NCBI GenBank assembly: GCA_040776805.1
Contig: JAXGZS010000001.1
Span: 434,001 to 498,000, forward strand
Source: UBA7702 sp040776805
GTDB taxonomy: Bacteria > Bacillota > Dehalobacteriia > UBA7702
Direction of reading: 5' to 3'
DNA: 64,000 bases
Shown: piece by piece, positions 52,800 through 61,858 of the stretch
Layout: the number at the start of each line of letters is the position of its first letter
Numbering within the stretch: the first letter of the stretch is position 1
Notes under the pieces: model-generated
Told to the model about the DNA's origin: nothing
Database searches by the model: none
Seen by the model: the letters and a program-made list of their open reading frames with translations, nothing else
Position numbers and translations under genes: made by a program

Positions 52800-53678
52800 T
52801 TGGTTAAAAGTATGACCGGCTATGGCCGGGCGACAGCTCAATCTGCCCAGTGGAAAGTCACTGTGGAAACAAAAAGCGTGAACAACCGCTTTCTTGATGT
52901 TGTCGTTAAGATGCCGAAACAATACAATCCTCTCGAAGACAACGTGAAAAAAGAAATTTCCGCGGTACTGCACCGCGGTCATGTGGAAGCTTATATCACT
53001 GTAGAAGAAATCGGTGAAAGCAAGCAGAAAATTGTTGTCGATACCGATTTGGCCATAGCCTATTGTCACGCCGCCAAAGAAATTGCGGCTGCAACAGGCA
53101 TTCCCTATCAGTTAAATATATCGGAAATTGCCTCTTATTATGGGGTTTTGACTGCTCAAAAAGAAGAATCAGATCTGGATGAGCTTTGGGTTACCATGAG
53201 CGATGCCGTAAAAGGCAGCTTACATCAGCTTTATGAAATGCGTGTCGCGGAAGGTGCGATATTAGCTAAGGATCTTAGATCCCGGCTATCACGATTAGCC
53301 GATATGAAGGAAGAAATCGCCGTAAGAAGTCCTCTTGTCGTAGTGGATTACAGAGAGAAACTGACCGGCAGAATTCAAGAAGTATTGAAAGAGGTTGAGA
53401 TCGATCAGGATAAGTTATTGAATGAAGTGGCCTTTTTTGCCGACAAAGCGGATATTGCCGAAGAGTTAACACGCTTGGGCAGCCATTTTGAACAGTTTCA
53501 GGCGAATCTTTTAAAAGACGAAGCCATAGGGCGTAAGCTCGATTTTATCCTTCAGGAAATCAACCGTGAAATCAATACTATCGGCTCCAAAGCGAACGAT
53601 GCAAACATCAGTCACCTGGTAATCGAAGCCAAGGGAGAACTGGAAAAAATTAGAGAGCAAGTTCAAAATTTTGAATAA
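52800..53678 (+). CDS. yicC: YicC family endoribonuclease-like protein
   Basis: 292 residues from a TTG start, GTGAGG 7-8 bases upstream; the family N-terminus VKSMTGYGRA follows directly. C-terminal DUF1732 region IGRKLDFILQEINREINTIGSKANDANIS is the YicC hallmark. YicC proteins are RNases implicated in sRNA decay. First gene of yicC-mIHF-gmk-rpoZ-coaBC-metK. Confidence 0.9.
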   Translation: MVKSMTGYGRATAQSAQWKVTVETKSVNNRFLDVVVKMPKQYNPLEDNVKKEISAVLHRGHVEAYITVEEIGESKQKIVVDTDLAIAYCHAAKEIAAATGIPYQLNISEIASYYGVLTAQKEESDLDELWVTMSDAVKGSLHQLYEMRVAEGAILAKDLRSRLSRLADMKEEIAVRSPLVVVDYREKLTGRIQEVLKEVEIDQDKLLNEVAFFADKADIAEELTRLGSHFEQFQANLLKDEAIGRKLDFILQEINREINTIGSKANDANISHLVIEAKGELEKIREQVQNFE

Positions 53679-53738
53679 GTCAAATCTTTTCCTGATGGTC
53701 CCCATCAGAAATTATATATATAAATGGAGGAGATTGTA

Positions 53739-54044
53739 ATGGCAGTTCCGAATTTATCTACAGAAGAAAGAGCCCAAGCTCTTGCGAAAGCGCAGGAAAT
53801 GCGCACCAAAAGAATGGAATTAAGAAAGGAATTGAAGTCCGGCAAAGTGAGCCTGACGGAAGTCCTTAAAAGAGACGATGAAGTCGTTTCCCGCATGAAA
53901 GTCAAATATTTATTGGAATCCTTGCCAAACGTCGGCAAAATTACCGCCGTTTCCATTATGGAAGAAATCGGAATCAATGAATCCAGACGCGTACAGGGTC
54001 TTGGCAAACGCCAAAAGGCCATGCTGCTGGAAAAATTAGCATAA
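53739..54044 (+). CDS. Integration host factor, actinobacterial type (mIHF-like)
   Basis: 101 residues with GGAGG upstream of the ATG at 53739. The family pattern MAVPNLSTEERAQALAKA, then LESLPNVGKITAVSIMEEIG and the tail RRVQGLGKRQKAMLLEKL, matches mIHF with its helix-two-turn-helix-like DNA-binding end. Chromosome-binding protein in actinobacteria. Here it takes the position between yicC and gmk that remA (DUF370) usually holds in Firmicutes. Confidence 0.85.
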   Translation: MAVPNLSTEERAQALAKAQEMRTKRMELRKELKSGKVSLTEVLKRDDEVVSRMKVKYLLESLPNVGKITAVSIMEEIGINESRRVQGLGKRQKAMLLEKLA

Positions 54045-54136
54045 GAATTCGTGAAATTGTTATAATATCGGTAAGAAATGTTAGCTTGCCGTTTTGATTT
54101 TACGATCATTTTTCGACTTCTTAAAAGTATGAAAAT

Positions 54137-54177
54137 CCGGAATGCTGCTTTGATTGGTATGTACCAATGAATTCCGG
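54137..54177 (+). repeat. Nested hairpin upstream of gmk
   Basis: Outer arms CCGGAAT (54137-54143) / ATTCCGG (54171-54177) and inner arms ATTGGTA (54153-54159) / TACCAAT (54162-54168), in a 244-base gap without a gene. Possible leader structure of gmk. Confidence 0.5.
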
Positions 54178-54288
54178 CGGTTATTAAACCACGGCAACGA
54201 TTTATTTGTGCATCATGAGATGGCGACGGTTTTTTGTTTCGAGGCCTTTCCACAAAGGTATGGAGTAATTTTAGGATGATGGTGAAAA

Positions 54289-54906
54289 ATGAAGTCTGAC
54301 GGACTATTGATTGTAATATCAGGCCCTTCCGGCGTTGGCAAGGGAACGGTATGCGCCAAACTTTTGGCGACGGAGACGAAACTGAAACTCTCCGTATCGG
54401 ATACCACCCGCAAGCCTCGGGAGGGTGAAAAGAACGGTATCAACTACTCCTTTATTACCAAGGAGCAATTTCTTACCAATATGAAAAACAACGCCTATCT
54501 CGAATGGGCGGAAGTTTATGGGAATTTTTACGGCACGCCCAAAGCGGCTGTGGAAGACAATATAACAATTGGTAGAGATACGCTCCTTGAGATTGACCCT
54601 CAAGGAGCTCTTCTTGTTAAAGAACAGTACCCCGACGGCATCTTTATTTTTATTGTGCCGCCCAACTTTGATACCTTGGAGCACAGACTGCGGAGCAGGA
54701 ACACCGATACGGAAGAAACGATCCGTAAAAGACTTCGCTTGTTTCAAGCAGAAATCAGACAGATACCCATGTATGATTATATTGTCGTCAATGATGACAT
54801 AGAAGAAACGGTCAAAAAAGTGAAAGCGATTCTTGACGCGGAGCATCTGAGATTTGAGCATACGTCGGTATATGCTGATCTTTTAGCGGAGGTGGATAAA
54901 TTATGA
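54289..54906 (+). CDS. gmk: Guanylate kinase
   Basis: 205 residues. P-loop SGPSGVGKGT, GMP-binding SVSDTTRKPREGEKNGINYSF, EIDPQGA, and lid RKRLRLFQAEI. Phosphorylates GMP to GDP. Its stop overlaps rpoZ. Confidence 0.96.
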   Translation: MKSDGLLIVISGPSGVGKGTVCAKLLATETKLKLSVSDTTRKPREGEKNGINYSFITKEQFLTNMKNNAYLEWAEVYGNFYGTPKAAVEDNITIGRDTLLEIDPQGALLVKEQYPDGIFIFIVPPNFDTLEHRLRSRNTDTEETIRKRLRLFQAEIRQIPMYDYIVVNDDIEETVKKVKAILDAEHLRFEHTSVYADLLAEVDKL

Positions 54907-55115
54907 TGGTAGAACCTTGTTTGGATCAATTACTGAAAAAAGTAGATTCCAAATATACCCTGGTAACAGCCAGCTCAAAACGGGCGCGCAAAATCATGGA
55001 GGAATGTGAGAACAGCCTGGAAAATCCTGTCTCCATGGCTTTACGGGAAATCGCTGAGGACAAAGTAAGCTGGGTCAGAAATGCGAATATTGTTGAGGAG
55101 GGCTCCCATGTCTGA
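54903..55115 (+). CDS. rpoZ: DNA-directed RNA polymerase subunit omega
   Basis: 70 residues. KYTLVTASSKRARKIMEE is the omega core motif. Overlaps gmk (ATGATG at its stop) and coaBC by 8 bases. Confidence 0.93.
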   Translation: MMVEPCLDQLLKKVDSKYTLVTASSKRARKIMEECENSLENPVSMALREIAEDKVSWVRNANIVEEGSHV

Positions 55116-56313
55116 GGTGAAAACCATTGCCATCGGCATTACCGGGGGCATTGCCGCCTACAAGGTGACGGAGCTCGTGAGCAGGCTGGTGAAAAAAGGC
55201 TTTCAAATTGAAGTGATAATGACGGAGGCGGCTACGAAACTGGTGGCGCCTCTTACTTTTAGCACGCTTTCCGGAAATCCCGTACGCTGTGAAATGTTCC
55301 AGGAAAAGCTGGGAGAACGGGTGGAGCATGTCTCCATTGCGGAACGCGCCGACCTCCTGGTGGTCGTCCCTGCCACCGCGAACATCATCGGCAAGGCAGC
55401 CAACGGCATTGCTGACGATCTGCTTTCCACCACGATTATGGCGGCGCAAAGTCCGGTGATGTACTTCCCGGCCATGAATACGATGATGTGGGAGCATCCC
55501 GTGCAGCAGGAAAATGTGGCCAAGCTGAAGAGCCTCGGTTTCACGGTGATCGACCCCGACGAGGGTTTCCTCGCCTGTGGCGCCGTGGGGAAGGGGCGCT
55601 TAGGCTCCATCGATATGATCGAAGAGAAGATACTGGATATGGTCTGCGCCTTAAAAAAAGGAAGGGATCTGGAAGGTAAGACCGTTTTGGTGACAGCGGG
55701 TCCCACCGCAGAACCCATTGATCCCGTGCGCTTTTTAACCAATCGGAGCAGCGGTAAAATGGGGTATGCTTTGGCGCGCGCGGCACGGCGCCGCGGTGCC
55801 GCGGTGCATCTCGTCAGCGGCCCGGTGAAAATCGAGGCTCCAAGAGATGTACAGTTTTATCCCGTCAACACGGCTTATGAAATGCAGAATCAGGTGGCAA
55901 AAATTTATCCGGAAGCGGATATTACCATCATGGCCGCGGCCGTCGCCGATTACCGGGTAGAAGAGGCCGCGAAACAGAAGATCAAGAAAGACAGCGAAAC
56001 CCTCACTCTGAAATTGGTTAAGAACCCTGATATTTTAGCCTCCTTGGGGGAGCACAAGCATGGCTTCCTTGTGGGTTTCGCGGCGGAAACGGAAAATCTC
56101 GCCAAAAACGCTTTGGCAAAGTTGAAAAAGAAAAATATTGATATGATCGTGGCCAATAACGTAGTGGCGGAGGGCGCCGGGTTTGGCTGCGATACCAATA
56201 TCGTTACGATATTCACAAAAAACGGCTCCTGGGAATTGGCGAAGATGTCAAAGGAAACGCTGGCAGACATGATTATCGATCACATTATAAAAACGGAGGA
56301 AATGAGTGAATGA
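55108..56313 (+). CDS. coaBC: Phosphopantothenoylcysteine decarboxylase / phosphopantothenate--cysteine ligase
   Basis: 401 residues from the ATG with GGAGGG upstream. N-terminal flavoprotein CoaC (GITGGIAAYK, catalytic histidine in RVEHVSIAERAD, PAMNTMMW) and C-terminal CoaB (TAGPTAEPIDPVRFLTNRSS, AAAVADYRV, KNPDIL). Two steps of coenzyme A synthesis. Confidence 0.95.
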   Translation: MSEVKTIAIGITGGIAAYKVTELVSRLVKKGFQIEVIMTEAATKLVAPLTFSTLSGNPVRCEMFQEKLGERVEHVSIAERADLLVVVPATANIIGKAANGIADDLLSTTIMAAQSPVMYFPAMNTMMWEHPVQQENVAKLKSLGFTVIDPDEGFLACGAVGKGRLGSIDMIEEKILDMVCALKKGRDLEGKTVLVTAGPTAEPIDPVRFLTNRSSGKMGYALARAARRRGAAVHLVSGPVKIEAPRDVQFYPVNTAYEMQNQVAKIYPEADITIMAAAVADYRVEEAAKQKIKKDSETLTLKLVKNPDILASLGEHKHGFLVGFAAETENLAKNALAKLKKKNIDMIVANNVVAEGAGFGCDTNIVTIFTKNGSWELAKMSKETLADMIIDHIIKTEEMSE

Positions 56314-57464
56314 GAAAAATTATTACTTCGGAATCGGTCACCGAGGGCCATCCCGATAAAATCTGCGACAAAATTGCCGACAGTATTTTAGACGCTATTT
56401 TGGCCAACGACCCCTACGCCAGAGTGGCATGTGAAGTTGTGGTCAGCACCGGTCTTGTTTTGGTCACCGGTGAGATCACCACTGAGTGCTATGTGGATAT
56501 CACGAGTATTGTCAGGGAGACCATCCTCGACATCGGTTATACCCGGGCAAAATACGGCTTCGACGGAGAAACCTGCGCCGTTTTGACCTCCATCAAGGAA
56601 CAGAGCCCGGATATCGCCATGGGCGTCGACAGTGCCAAGGACGACGAATCCACCGGCGCCGGCGACCAGGGCATGATGTACGGATATGCCACCGATGAAA
56701 CAGCGGAATTTATGCCGATGCCCATTGTCTTGGCACATCGCCTCACGCGGCAGCTGGCAAAAGTCAGAAAAGAGGGCATCCTGCCTTATCTGCGTCCCGA
56801 CGGCAAAACCCAAGTGGCGGTGGAATACGAAGACGATAAGGTGAAACGCATCGATACCGTGGTTGTTTCTACGCAGCATGACGAAAACATCGGACATGAG
56901 GCGTTGGAGCACGACATCATTGAATATGTGATCAAAGCGGTGCTCCCCAGTGAACTTCTTGATGAAAAAACGATTTACCATGTGAATCCCACCGGTCGTT
57001 TTGTCATCGGCGGCCCCCAAGGGGACGCGGGGGTTACGGGACGCAAAATCATCGTAGACACCTACGGCGGTGTGGGCCGTCACGGCGGCGGCGCTTTTTC
57101 CGGAAAAGATCCGACGAAGGTTGACCGTTCCGCTTGTTATGCTGCCCGCTATGTGGCAAAGAATATCGTCGCCGCCGGGTTGGCCAAAAAATGCGAAATT
57201 CAGGTTTCCTATGCCATCGGCGTGGCGAACCCCATCTCTATCATGGTGGATACCTTTGGCACCGGCAAATTGCCTGACGATAAGATCGTTGATATCATCA
57301 AAGAAAACTTTGATTTGCGCCCCGCGGCCATCATCCAAACCCTTGATTTGCGCCGCCCCATTTACAGCCAAGTGGCGGCTTACGGCCACTTCGGCAGAAA
57401 CGATCTCGATTTACCCTGGGAAAAGACAGACCGCGCGGCGGAGCTCGCCAAATATCTAAAGTAA
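56310..57464 (+). CDS. metK: S-adenosylmethionine synthetase
   Basis: 384 residues, ATG overlapping the coaBC stop by 4 bases. Motifs TEGHPDKICDKIADSILDA, GAGDQGMMYGYA and GGGAFSGKDPTKVDRSA. Supplies SAM, used in this window by BioB, BioA and SpeD. The transcript runs into repeat copy 2 before reaching a working terminator. Confidence 0.96.
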   Translation: MRKIITSESVTEGHPDKICDKIADSILDAILANDPYARVACEVVVSTGLVLVTGEITTECYVDITSIVRETILDIGYTRAKYGFDGETCAVLTSIKEQSPDIAMGVDSAKDDESTGAGDQGMMYGYATDETAEFMPMPIVLAHRLTRQLAKVRKEGILPYLRPDGKTQVAVEYEDDKVKRIDTVVVSTQHDENIGHEALEHDIIEYVIKAVLPSELLDEKTIYHVNPTGRFVIGGPQGDAGVTGRKIIVDTYGGVGRHGGGAFSGKDPTKVDRSACYAARYVAKNIVAAGLAKKCEIQVSYAIGVANPISIMVDTFGTGKLPDDKIVDIIKENFDLRPAAIIQTLDLRRPIYSQVAAYGHFGRNDLDLPWEKTDRAAELAKYLK

Positions 57465-57487
57465 ACTCCGATGTTATGCCGCTCATT

Positions 57488-57511
57488 ACCTACCTATATA
57501 CATAGGTAGGT
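57488..57511 (+). repeat. Left hairpin flanking repeat copy 2
   Basis: ACCTACCTAT-atac-ATAGGTAGGT, a perfect 10-bp stem with no T-run after it. Near-identical (23 of 24) to the hairpin at 57637-57660. Confidence 0.85.
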
Positions 57512-57636
57512 GAGGCCGTCGACAAAGTCTGATACGCGGCGAACCCTTTGCCCCGCGACTGCGCGTCTAAGCCTTTCTCGGCAGCCTATCATCCTGTAGC
57601 CCAAAATCCGCTAACGCGTATTTTGTCTACAGTCTG
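57512..57636 (-). mobile_element. Terminator-associated repeat element, copy 2 (125 bp)
   Basis: Reverse-orientation copy of the element at 36467-36638. On the minus strand it begins CAGACTGTAGACAAAATACG and ends TTTGTCGACGGCCTC. The outer parts match (72 bases with one mismatch; 38 bases identical). The middle is only about 14 bases and differs. Both flanks carry the same 24-bp terminator-type hairpin. Confidence 0.75.
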
Positions 57637-57668
57637 ACCTACCTATATTCATAGGTAGGTCATTTTTT
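57637..57668 (+). terminator. metK terminator, right copy flanking repeat copy 2
   Basis: ACCTACCTAT-attc-ATAGGTAGGT followed by CATTTTTTT. The functional terminator for metK, displaced about 150 bases downstream by the element. Confidence 0.85.
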
Positions 57669-57720
57669 TGGAGATTTTGCTGTAACCGCAAATTGTGTTT
57701 TTTGTCAGTAGAAAACGCCG

Positions 57721-57751
57721 GTACCTGCTTTTTTCAAAGCAGGTACTTTTT
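57721..57751 (+). terminator. Second terminator hairpin
   Basis: GTACCTGC ... GCAGGTAC TTTTT. It backs up the metK terminator just before the next promoter. Confidence 0.7.
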
Positions 57752-57758
57752 ATGTATG

Positions 57759-57787
57759 TTGATTTTTTCCCTTTAATCTGTTATAGT
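57759..57787 (+). promoter_or_regulatory. Promoter of the GT2-GtrA gene
   Basis: TTGATT, 17-base spacer, TATAGT. Confidence 0.65.
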
Positions 57788-57814
57788 TTTATATTGAAAA
57801 TGGAGGAAAATGCA

Positions 57815-58900
57815 TTGGAAAGATGTGTTTTGATCGTTTCCGCGTTGGAGCCGAATAAAGATTTCGCCGGTTTCATCGACGAACTTCTGGAACTGCATAT
57901 CGGCCCCGTCGTCATTGTCGACGACGGCAGCGGCGTGAAATACCGAAAAGTATTCCGTACTTTATGTTTAAAGGAAAATTGTACCGTACTTTTCCACGAA
58001 GAAAATAGAGGGAAGGGCGCCTCGATCAAAACAGCAATCCGTTGGTGTATCAGTCATTTTTCGGATTTTATGGGTATTATCACGGTGGATTGCGACGGTC
58101 AGCACCGTCCTAAAGACGTGAAGGCCGTATACGATAAATTGTGTGCGGCACCCAAGGATCATCTTGTCCTCGGTGTGCGCACCTTTGCGGAGGAGACGAC
58201 GCCCAAATTGAGCCGCACCGGCAACCGTGTGGCCTCTTCGGTGATGCGCGCCCTATACAGCATCGATCTTACCGATACGCAAACGGGTCTCAGGGGATTT
58301 CACCGATCCATGCTGGATTGGTTGCTGATGGTCAAAGGCGACCGCTACGACTACGAGTTGAACATCTTGATCGAAGCGAAGCGGGAGAGCATTTCCTTTA
58401 CCCTTGTACCCGTGGATACCGTTTATTTTCGGGGCAACATTGAAAGCCATTACCGTCCTTTCGCCGATTCCTGGCGCATCGGTAAAATCATGGCCCGGGG
58501 CTTGCTGCGTTATTTTGCTTCGTCGCTGACAGCCTCCGCCTTTGACCTGATTCTCTTCATTGTGCTGACGAAGCTGATCTTTGCCGATTTGCCGCTGTCC
58601 AGCCGCATTCTGCTGGGAACGCTGATCGCGCGTATCTTTTCCTCGATGCTCAACTATATGATCAATCGTCGCATCGTCTTTGCTCAGGACACCCGTTTTT
58701 ATCCCACGATGCTGAAGTTCTATACCCTCTGGGTTTGTCAGCTGAGCGTGTCCTATCTCTTCGTATTAACCTTTACGGCGATTTCCGGCATTGACGAAGT
58801 CTTCATTAAAATGTTGGTTGACGGCTGCCTTGCCCTCTTCAGTTATCAGGTGCAGTTACGCTGGGTTTTTAAAAACCCCAAACACACCATACGAAGGTAA
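57815..58900 (+). CDS. GT2 glycosyltransferase fused to GtrA-like membrane domain
   Basis: 361 residues from a TTG, with GGAGG 8 bases upstream. N-terminal GT2 (dolichol-phosphate-mannose synthase-like) domain: VVIVDDGSG, VDCDGQHRPKD with the DxD metal site, TDTQTGLRGF. The C-terminal four membrane segments (about 240-355) form a GtrA domain, with ARIFSSMLNYMINRRIVF typical. It would load a sugar on undecaprenyl phosphate and flip or anchor it. Both functions in one chain. Confidence 0.85.
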   Translation: MERCVLIVSALEPNKDFAGFIDELLELHIGPVVIVDDGSGVKYRKVFRTLCLKENCTVLFHEENRGKGASIKTAIRWCISHFSDFMGIITVDCDGQHRPKDVKAVYDKLCAAPKDHLVLGVRTFAEETTPKLSRTGNRVASSVMRALYSIDLTDTQTGLRGFHRSMLDWLLMVKGDRYDYELNILIEAKRESISFTLVPVDTVYFRGNIESHYRPFADSWRIGKIMARGLLRYFASSLTASAFDLILFIVLTKLIFADLPLSSRILLGTLIARIFSSMLNYMINRRIVFAQDTRFYPTMLKFYTLWVCQLSVSYLFVLTFTAISGIDEVFIKMLVDGCLALFSYQVQLRWVFKNPKHTIRR

Positions 58901-58922
58901 AGCTGTTGCAAAAGGAGCTACT

Positions 58923-60974
58923 ATGTCCATTGTACTTGGCATCGACACCGGCGGTACTTATACCGATGCGGTGGTCATTGATTTAAAAACCAAAGAGATT
59001 TTTGCCGCCGCCAAAGCGGAAACCACCCATTACCATTTGATTGATGGCATCAACCAGGTCATTGATGAGCTTAATTTTGACCATTTTGAAAAAGTGGAAT
59101 ATGCTTCCCTGTCCACAACACTGGCCACCAACGCCATTGTGGAAGGCCGCGGCTGCCGTGTGGGCTTGCTGCTCTTGGGCTTTACCCCCAGTCAGCCGCT
59201 ACCCCAATGTGAAATAACCATGCTTCCCGGCGAAGTCGATCTTCACGGCACGGTGGTGACCCCCCTTGATGACGAGGAAACCCGTAAAGCCATTACGGCC
59301 CTGGAGGGCAAGGTGGACGCGGTGGCCGTTTCCGGCATCTTGAGTATTCGCAACCCCGTGCTGGAAGACGAAGTAAAAGCCATGGTTCGTCAGATTCTCG
59401 GCCTGCCTTGTATTGCCGCCCATGAATTATCCACCGCCTTAGGCATGCAGGAACGCACCGTTACCGCGGTATTGAACGCCAGGTTGCTGTCGGTCATCGA
59501 CGAATTGATGACAGCAGTCAAAGCGGCCCTGGCCCAAAAGCAAATGGATATTCCGGTGATGATCGTCAAAGGCGACGGCAGCCTGATGAACGAAACCGTA
59601 GCCAAAGAAAGACCCATCGAGACGATTCTTTCCGGCCCCGCGGCCAGCATCATCGGCGCTACTTTTTTAAACGGGACGGAAAACGGCCTCATTCTTGATA
59701 TGGGTGGTACCACGACGGATATTGCCGTGATGAAAAACGGACGGCCCCGTATTGATCCGGAGGGCGCTCTTGTGGGCGGCTGGCGGACACGGGTTGCCGC
59801 CACGGAGGTCAACACCTTCGGCCTCGGCGGCGATAGCCGCATATGGTTCGACGGCATTGGCGGCGGTGTCAAAGTGGGACCCCGCCGCGTCTATCCCATT
59901 TCCGCCGTGACCAAGGCGTATCCGAATTACCTGATTGAGCTGCGTCAGTTGTTCCCGAAAAAAATCGGTATGATGATGAACGAGCTCTGCGAGGGCTATC
60001 TCTTATTACGTCAGCCGCCCAAAGCCATGGAGCTGACGTCCATGGAAAAAACCTTATTGGGATATTTAGCGGACGGTCCCCATACCCTCTACGCCTTGGC
60101 GCAAAGATACGGGATCGATTCTGAATTCCTTAAAATGGAGCGTCTCATTGAACACGGCGTTGTCGCCATGGTGGGTTTCACCCCCACGGACCTGCTCCAC
60201 GTTACGGGGGAATACGTCAGAGGCGACGCGGAAGCCGCCACTCTTGCTTTGCACCTCATTGCCAAACGTTGGTGCGAGGATAAGAACGACGTCATGCAAT
60301 CCATGCGTTTTCATATCACCGATCGTTTGACCCGCACGATTTTGAACAGCGTGATGTCCTATGAACGCATCGCCACCGATGCCGCGGAGACCAAGCAGAT
60401 GCAGACCTTGGTGAAAAAAGCCCTTTACGGCAAGGAGGACGAACTTTTTACCCAGATCTTCCGTCTCAATATGCCGGTGGTGGGGATTGGCGCGCCGGTG
60501 CGGGCTTGGCTCACCCCGGCGGCGGAAAAATTTCATACCGCGGCGGTCTATCCCGCCCATCACGACGTCGCCAACGCCGTAGGCGCCGCCGCCGGCAAGG
60601 TGATGCACATCTACCGCATTTCCGTACAGAACCACGAAATCGACGGCATCCATATCTACGCTCCCTGGGGCAGAATCGCTTATGCTGCCGAGGAGGATGT
60701 TGCCCACGATGTGGACGATGTCACCGCCGAGCAGATGCATATCGCCAATCAGAACCGCGACCGTGTATTCCAAATGGAGCGGGCCATCCAATACGCCACG
60801 CGCATCGGTAAAGAACAGATGAGGAAAGCCATGCTGAAACAGGCTGTGGGTAATTACGATATCCTGGTGGAACGCCGGGATAAAAAAGCAGCCAATCACT
60901 ACAGTGAAAATCTGACGATGTTCATTGAGTCGGAACTGGAAGTGATCGCCGTGGGCCGCCCTTCATGGGCATAA
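58923..60974 (+). CDS. Hydantoinase/oxoprolinase family protein
   Basis: 683 residues from the ATG with AAAGGAG upstream, 22 bases after the previous gene. N-terminal LGIDTGGTYTDAVVID and the ATPase-like DMGGTTTDIAVM loop are typical of the HyuA/5-oxoprolinase A family of ATP-dependent amidohydrolases (and acetone carboxylase beta). No HyuB partner is encoded beside it. The C-terminal about 200 residues diverge from the textbook HyuA. Substrate unknown. Confidence 0.85.
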   Translation: MSIVLGIDTGGTYTDAVVIDLKTKEIFAAAKAETTHYHLIDGINQVIDELNFDHFEKVEYASLSTTLATNAIVEGRGCRVGLLLLGFTPSQPLPQCEITMLPGEVDLHGTVVTPLDDEETRKAITALEGKVDAVAVSGILSIRNPVLEDEVKAMVRQILGLPCIAAHELSTALGMQERTVTAVLNARLLSVIDELMTAVKAALAQKQMDIPVMIVKGDGSLMNETVAKERPIETILSGPAASIIGATFLNGTENGLILDMGGTTTDIAVMKNGRPRIDPEGALVGGWRTRVAATEVNTFGLGGDSRIWFDGIGGGVKVGPRRVYPISAVTKAYPNYLIELRQLFPKKIGMMMNELCEGYLLLRQPPKAMELTSMEKTLLGYLADGPHTLYALAQRYGIDSEFLKMERLIEHGVVAMVGFTPTDLLHVTGEYVRGDAEAATLALHLIAKRWCEDKNDVMQSMRFHITDRLTRTILNSVMSYERIATDAAETKQMQTLVKKALYGKEDELFTQIFRLNMPVVGIGAPVRAWLTPAAEKFHTAAVYPAHHDVANAVGAAAGKVMHIYRISVQNHEIDGIHIYAPWGRIAYAAEEDVAHDVDDVTAEQMHIANQNRDRVFQMERAIQYATRIGKEQMRKAMLKQAVGNYDILVERRDKKAANHYSENLTMFIESELEVIAVGRPSWA

Positions 60975-61108
60975 GCGGCATAGAAATGGACGGGAAGAGG
61001 ATCCTTGACCGAGATTACGGTGAGAACTCTTTCCCCGACAGCTCATTTTGTTTCCCCGAAAATCATGGGAGAAACCCCTTAGCGCCATGATTTTATAGAA
61101 AATCGCGG

Positions 61109-61756
61109 ATGGGTATGAGAATGAATTTATGGGATTTGATTTACGGATTGATGTTTCATCTCGATGATTATTTGGCGGGTTTTATCCTTCAATACGGTTT
61201 GCTGGTTTATATTTTAATTTTTGCGGTGATCTTTTCTGAAACGGGTTTGTTTGTTTTGTTTTTGCCGGGGGATTCTTTCATTTTCGCCTGTGCCACCTTT
61301 GCCGCGGTGGGTCTGATTGATATCTGGGCCTTGATTCTGATCTGTTTCTTCGCGGCGTTTTTTGGTGAAGTACTCAATTTTTACTTTGGCCGCAGCTGGG
61401 GCAGGAAATTATACATGAAGGCGGAGAGGCGCTTTCTTAAAAAGGAGAATATAGAAAAAGCCGGGGATTTTTATGAAAAGTACGGTGGGAAAGCCATCAT
61501 CCTTTCCAGGTTCGTACCGATTCTGCGGCAATTTACGCCTTTTGTCGTGGGCATAGGAGGGATGTCTTACCGGAGGTTTATGGTTTATAATCTGATTGCC
61601 GTCGTTCTTTGGATCGGCCTTATCTCGGCAGGCGGATATTTCTTCGGCAATATTCCCATTGTGCAGAATAACTTCAGTATCGTGCTCATCTTGATTGTGT
61701 TGGTTTCGTTATTGCCCGCCGTCGTCGCCTATTTTAAAGCCAAAAGGGAAATCTGA
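61109..61756 (+). CDS. DedA family membrane protein
   Basis: About 215 residues; starts at 61109, 61115 or 61121 are all possible, as no strong ribosome site singles one out. Motifs ETGLFVLFLPGDSFIFACA, FGEVLNFYFGRSWG and the conserved arginines of FVPILRQFTPFVVGIGGMSYRRF mark the DedA/VTT family, flippases for undecaprenyl phosphate or phospholipids. Confidence 0.9.
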   Translation: MGMRMNLWDLIYGLMFHLDDYLAGFILQYGLLVYILIFAVIFSETGLFVLFLPGDSFIFACATFAAVGLIDIWALILICFFAAFFGEVLNFYFGRSWGRKLYMKAERRFLKKENIEKAGDFYEKYGGKAIILSRFVPILRQFTPFVVGIGGMSYRRFMVYNLIAVVLWIGLISAGGYFFGNIPIVQNNFSIVLILIVLVSLLPAVVAYFKAKREI

Positions 61757-61806
61757 CGGCGCATGGGGAAAGAGCCAAAACCGTGCCAACGGTTGATTTG
61801 ATAACA

Positions 61807-61842
61807 TCAAAAAGAATCCGGCGTTTGCCGGATTCTTTTTAA
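61807..61842. terminator. Bidirectional terminator between DedA and the histidine kinase
   Basis: AAAAAGAATCCGGC pairs with GCCGGATTCTTTTT; T-runs on both strands. Confidence 0.9.
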
Positions 61843-61858
61843 TGGTTTAATCGTTTTT

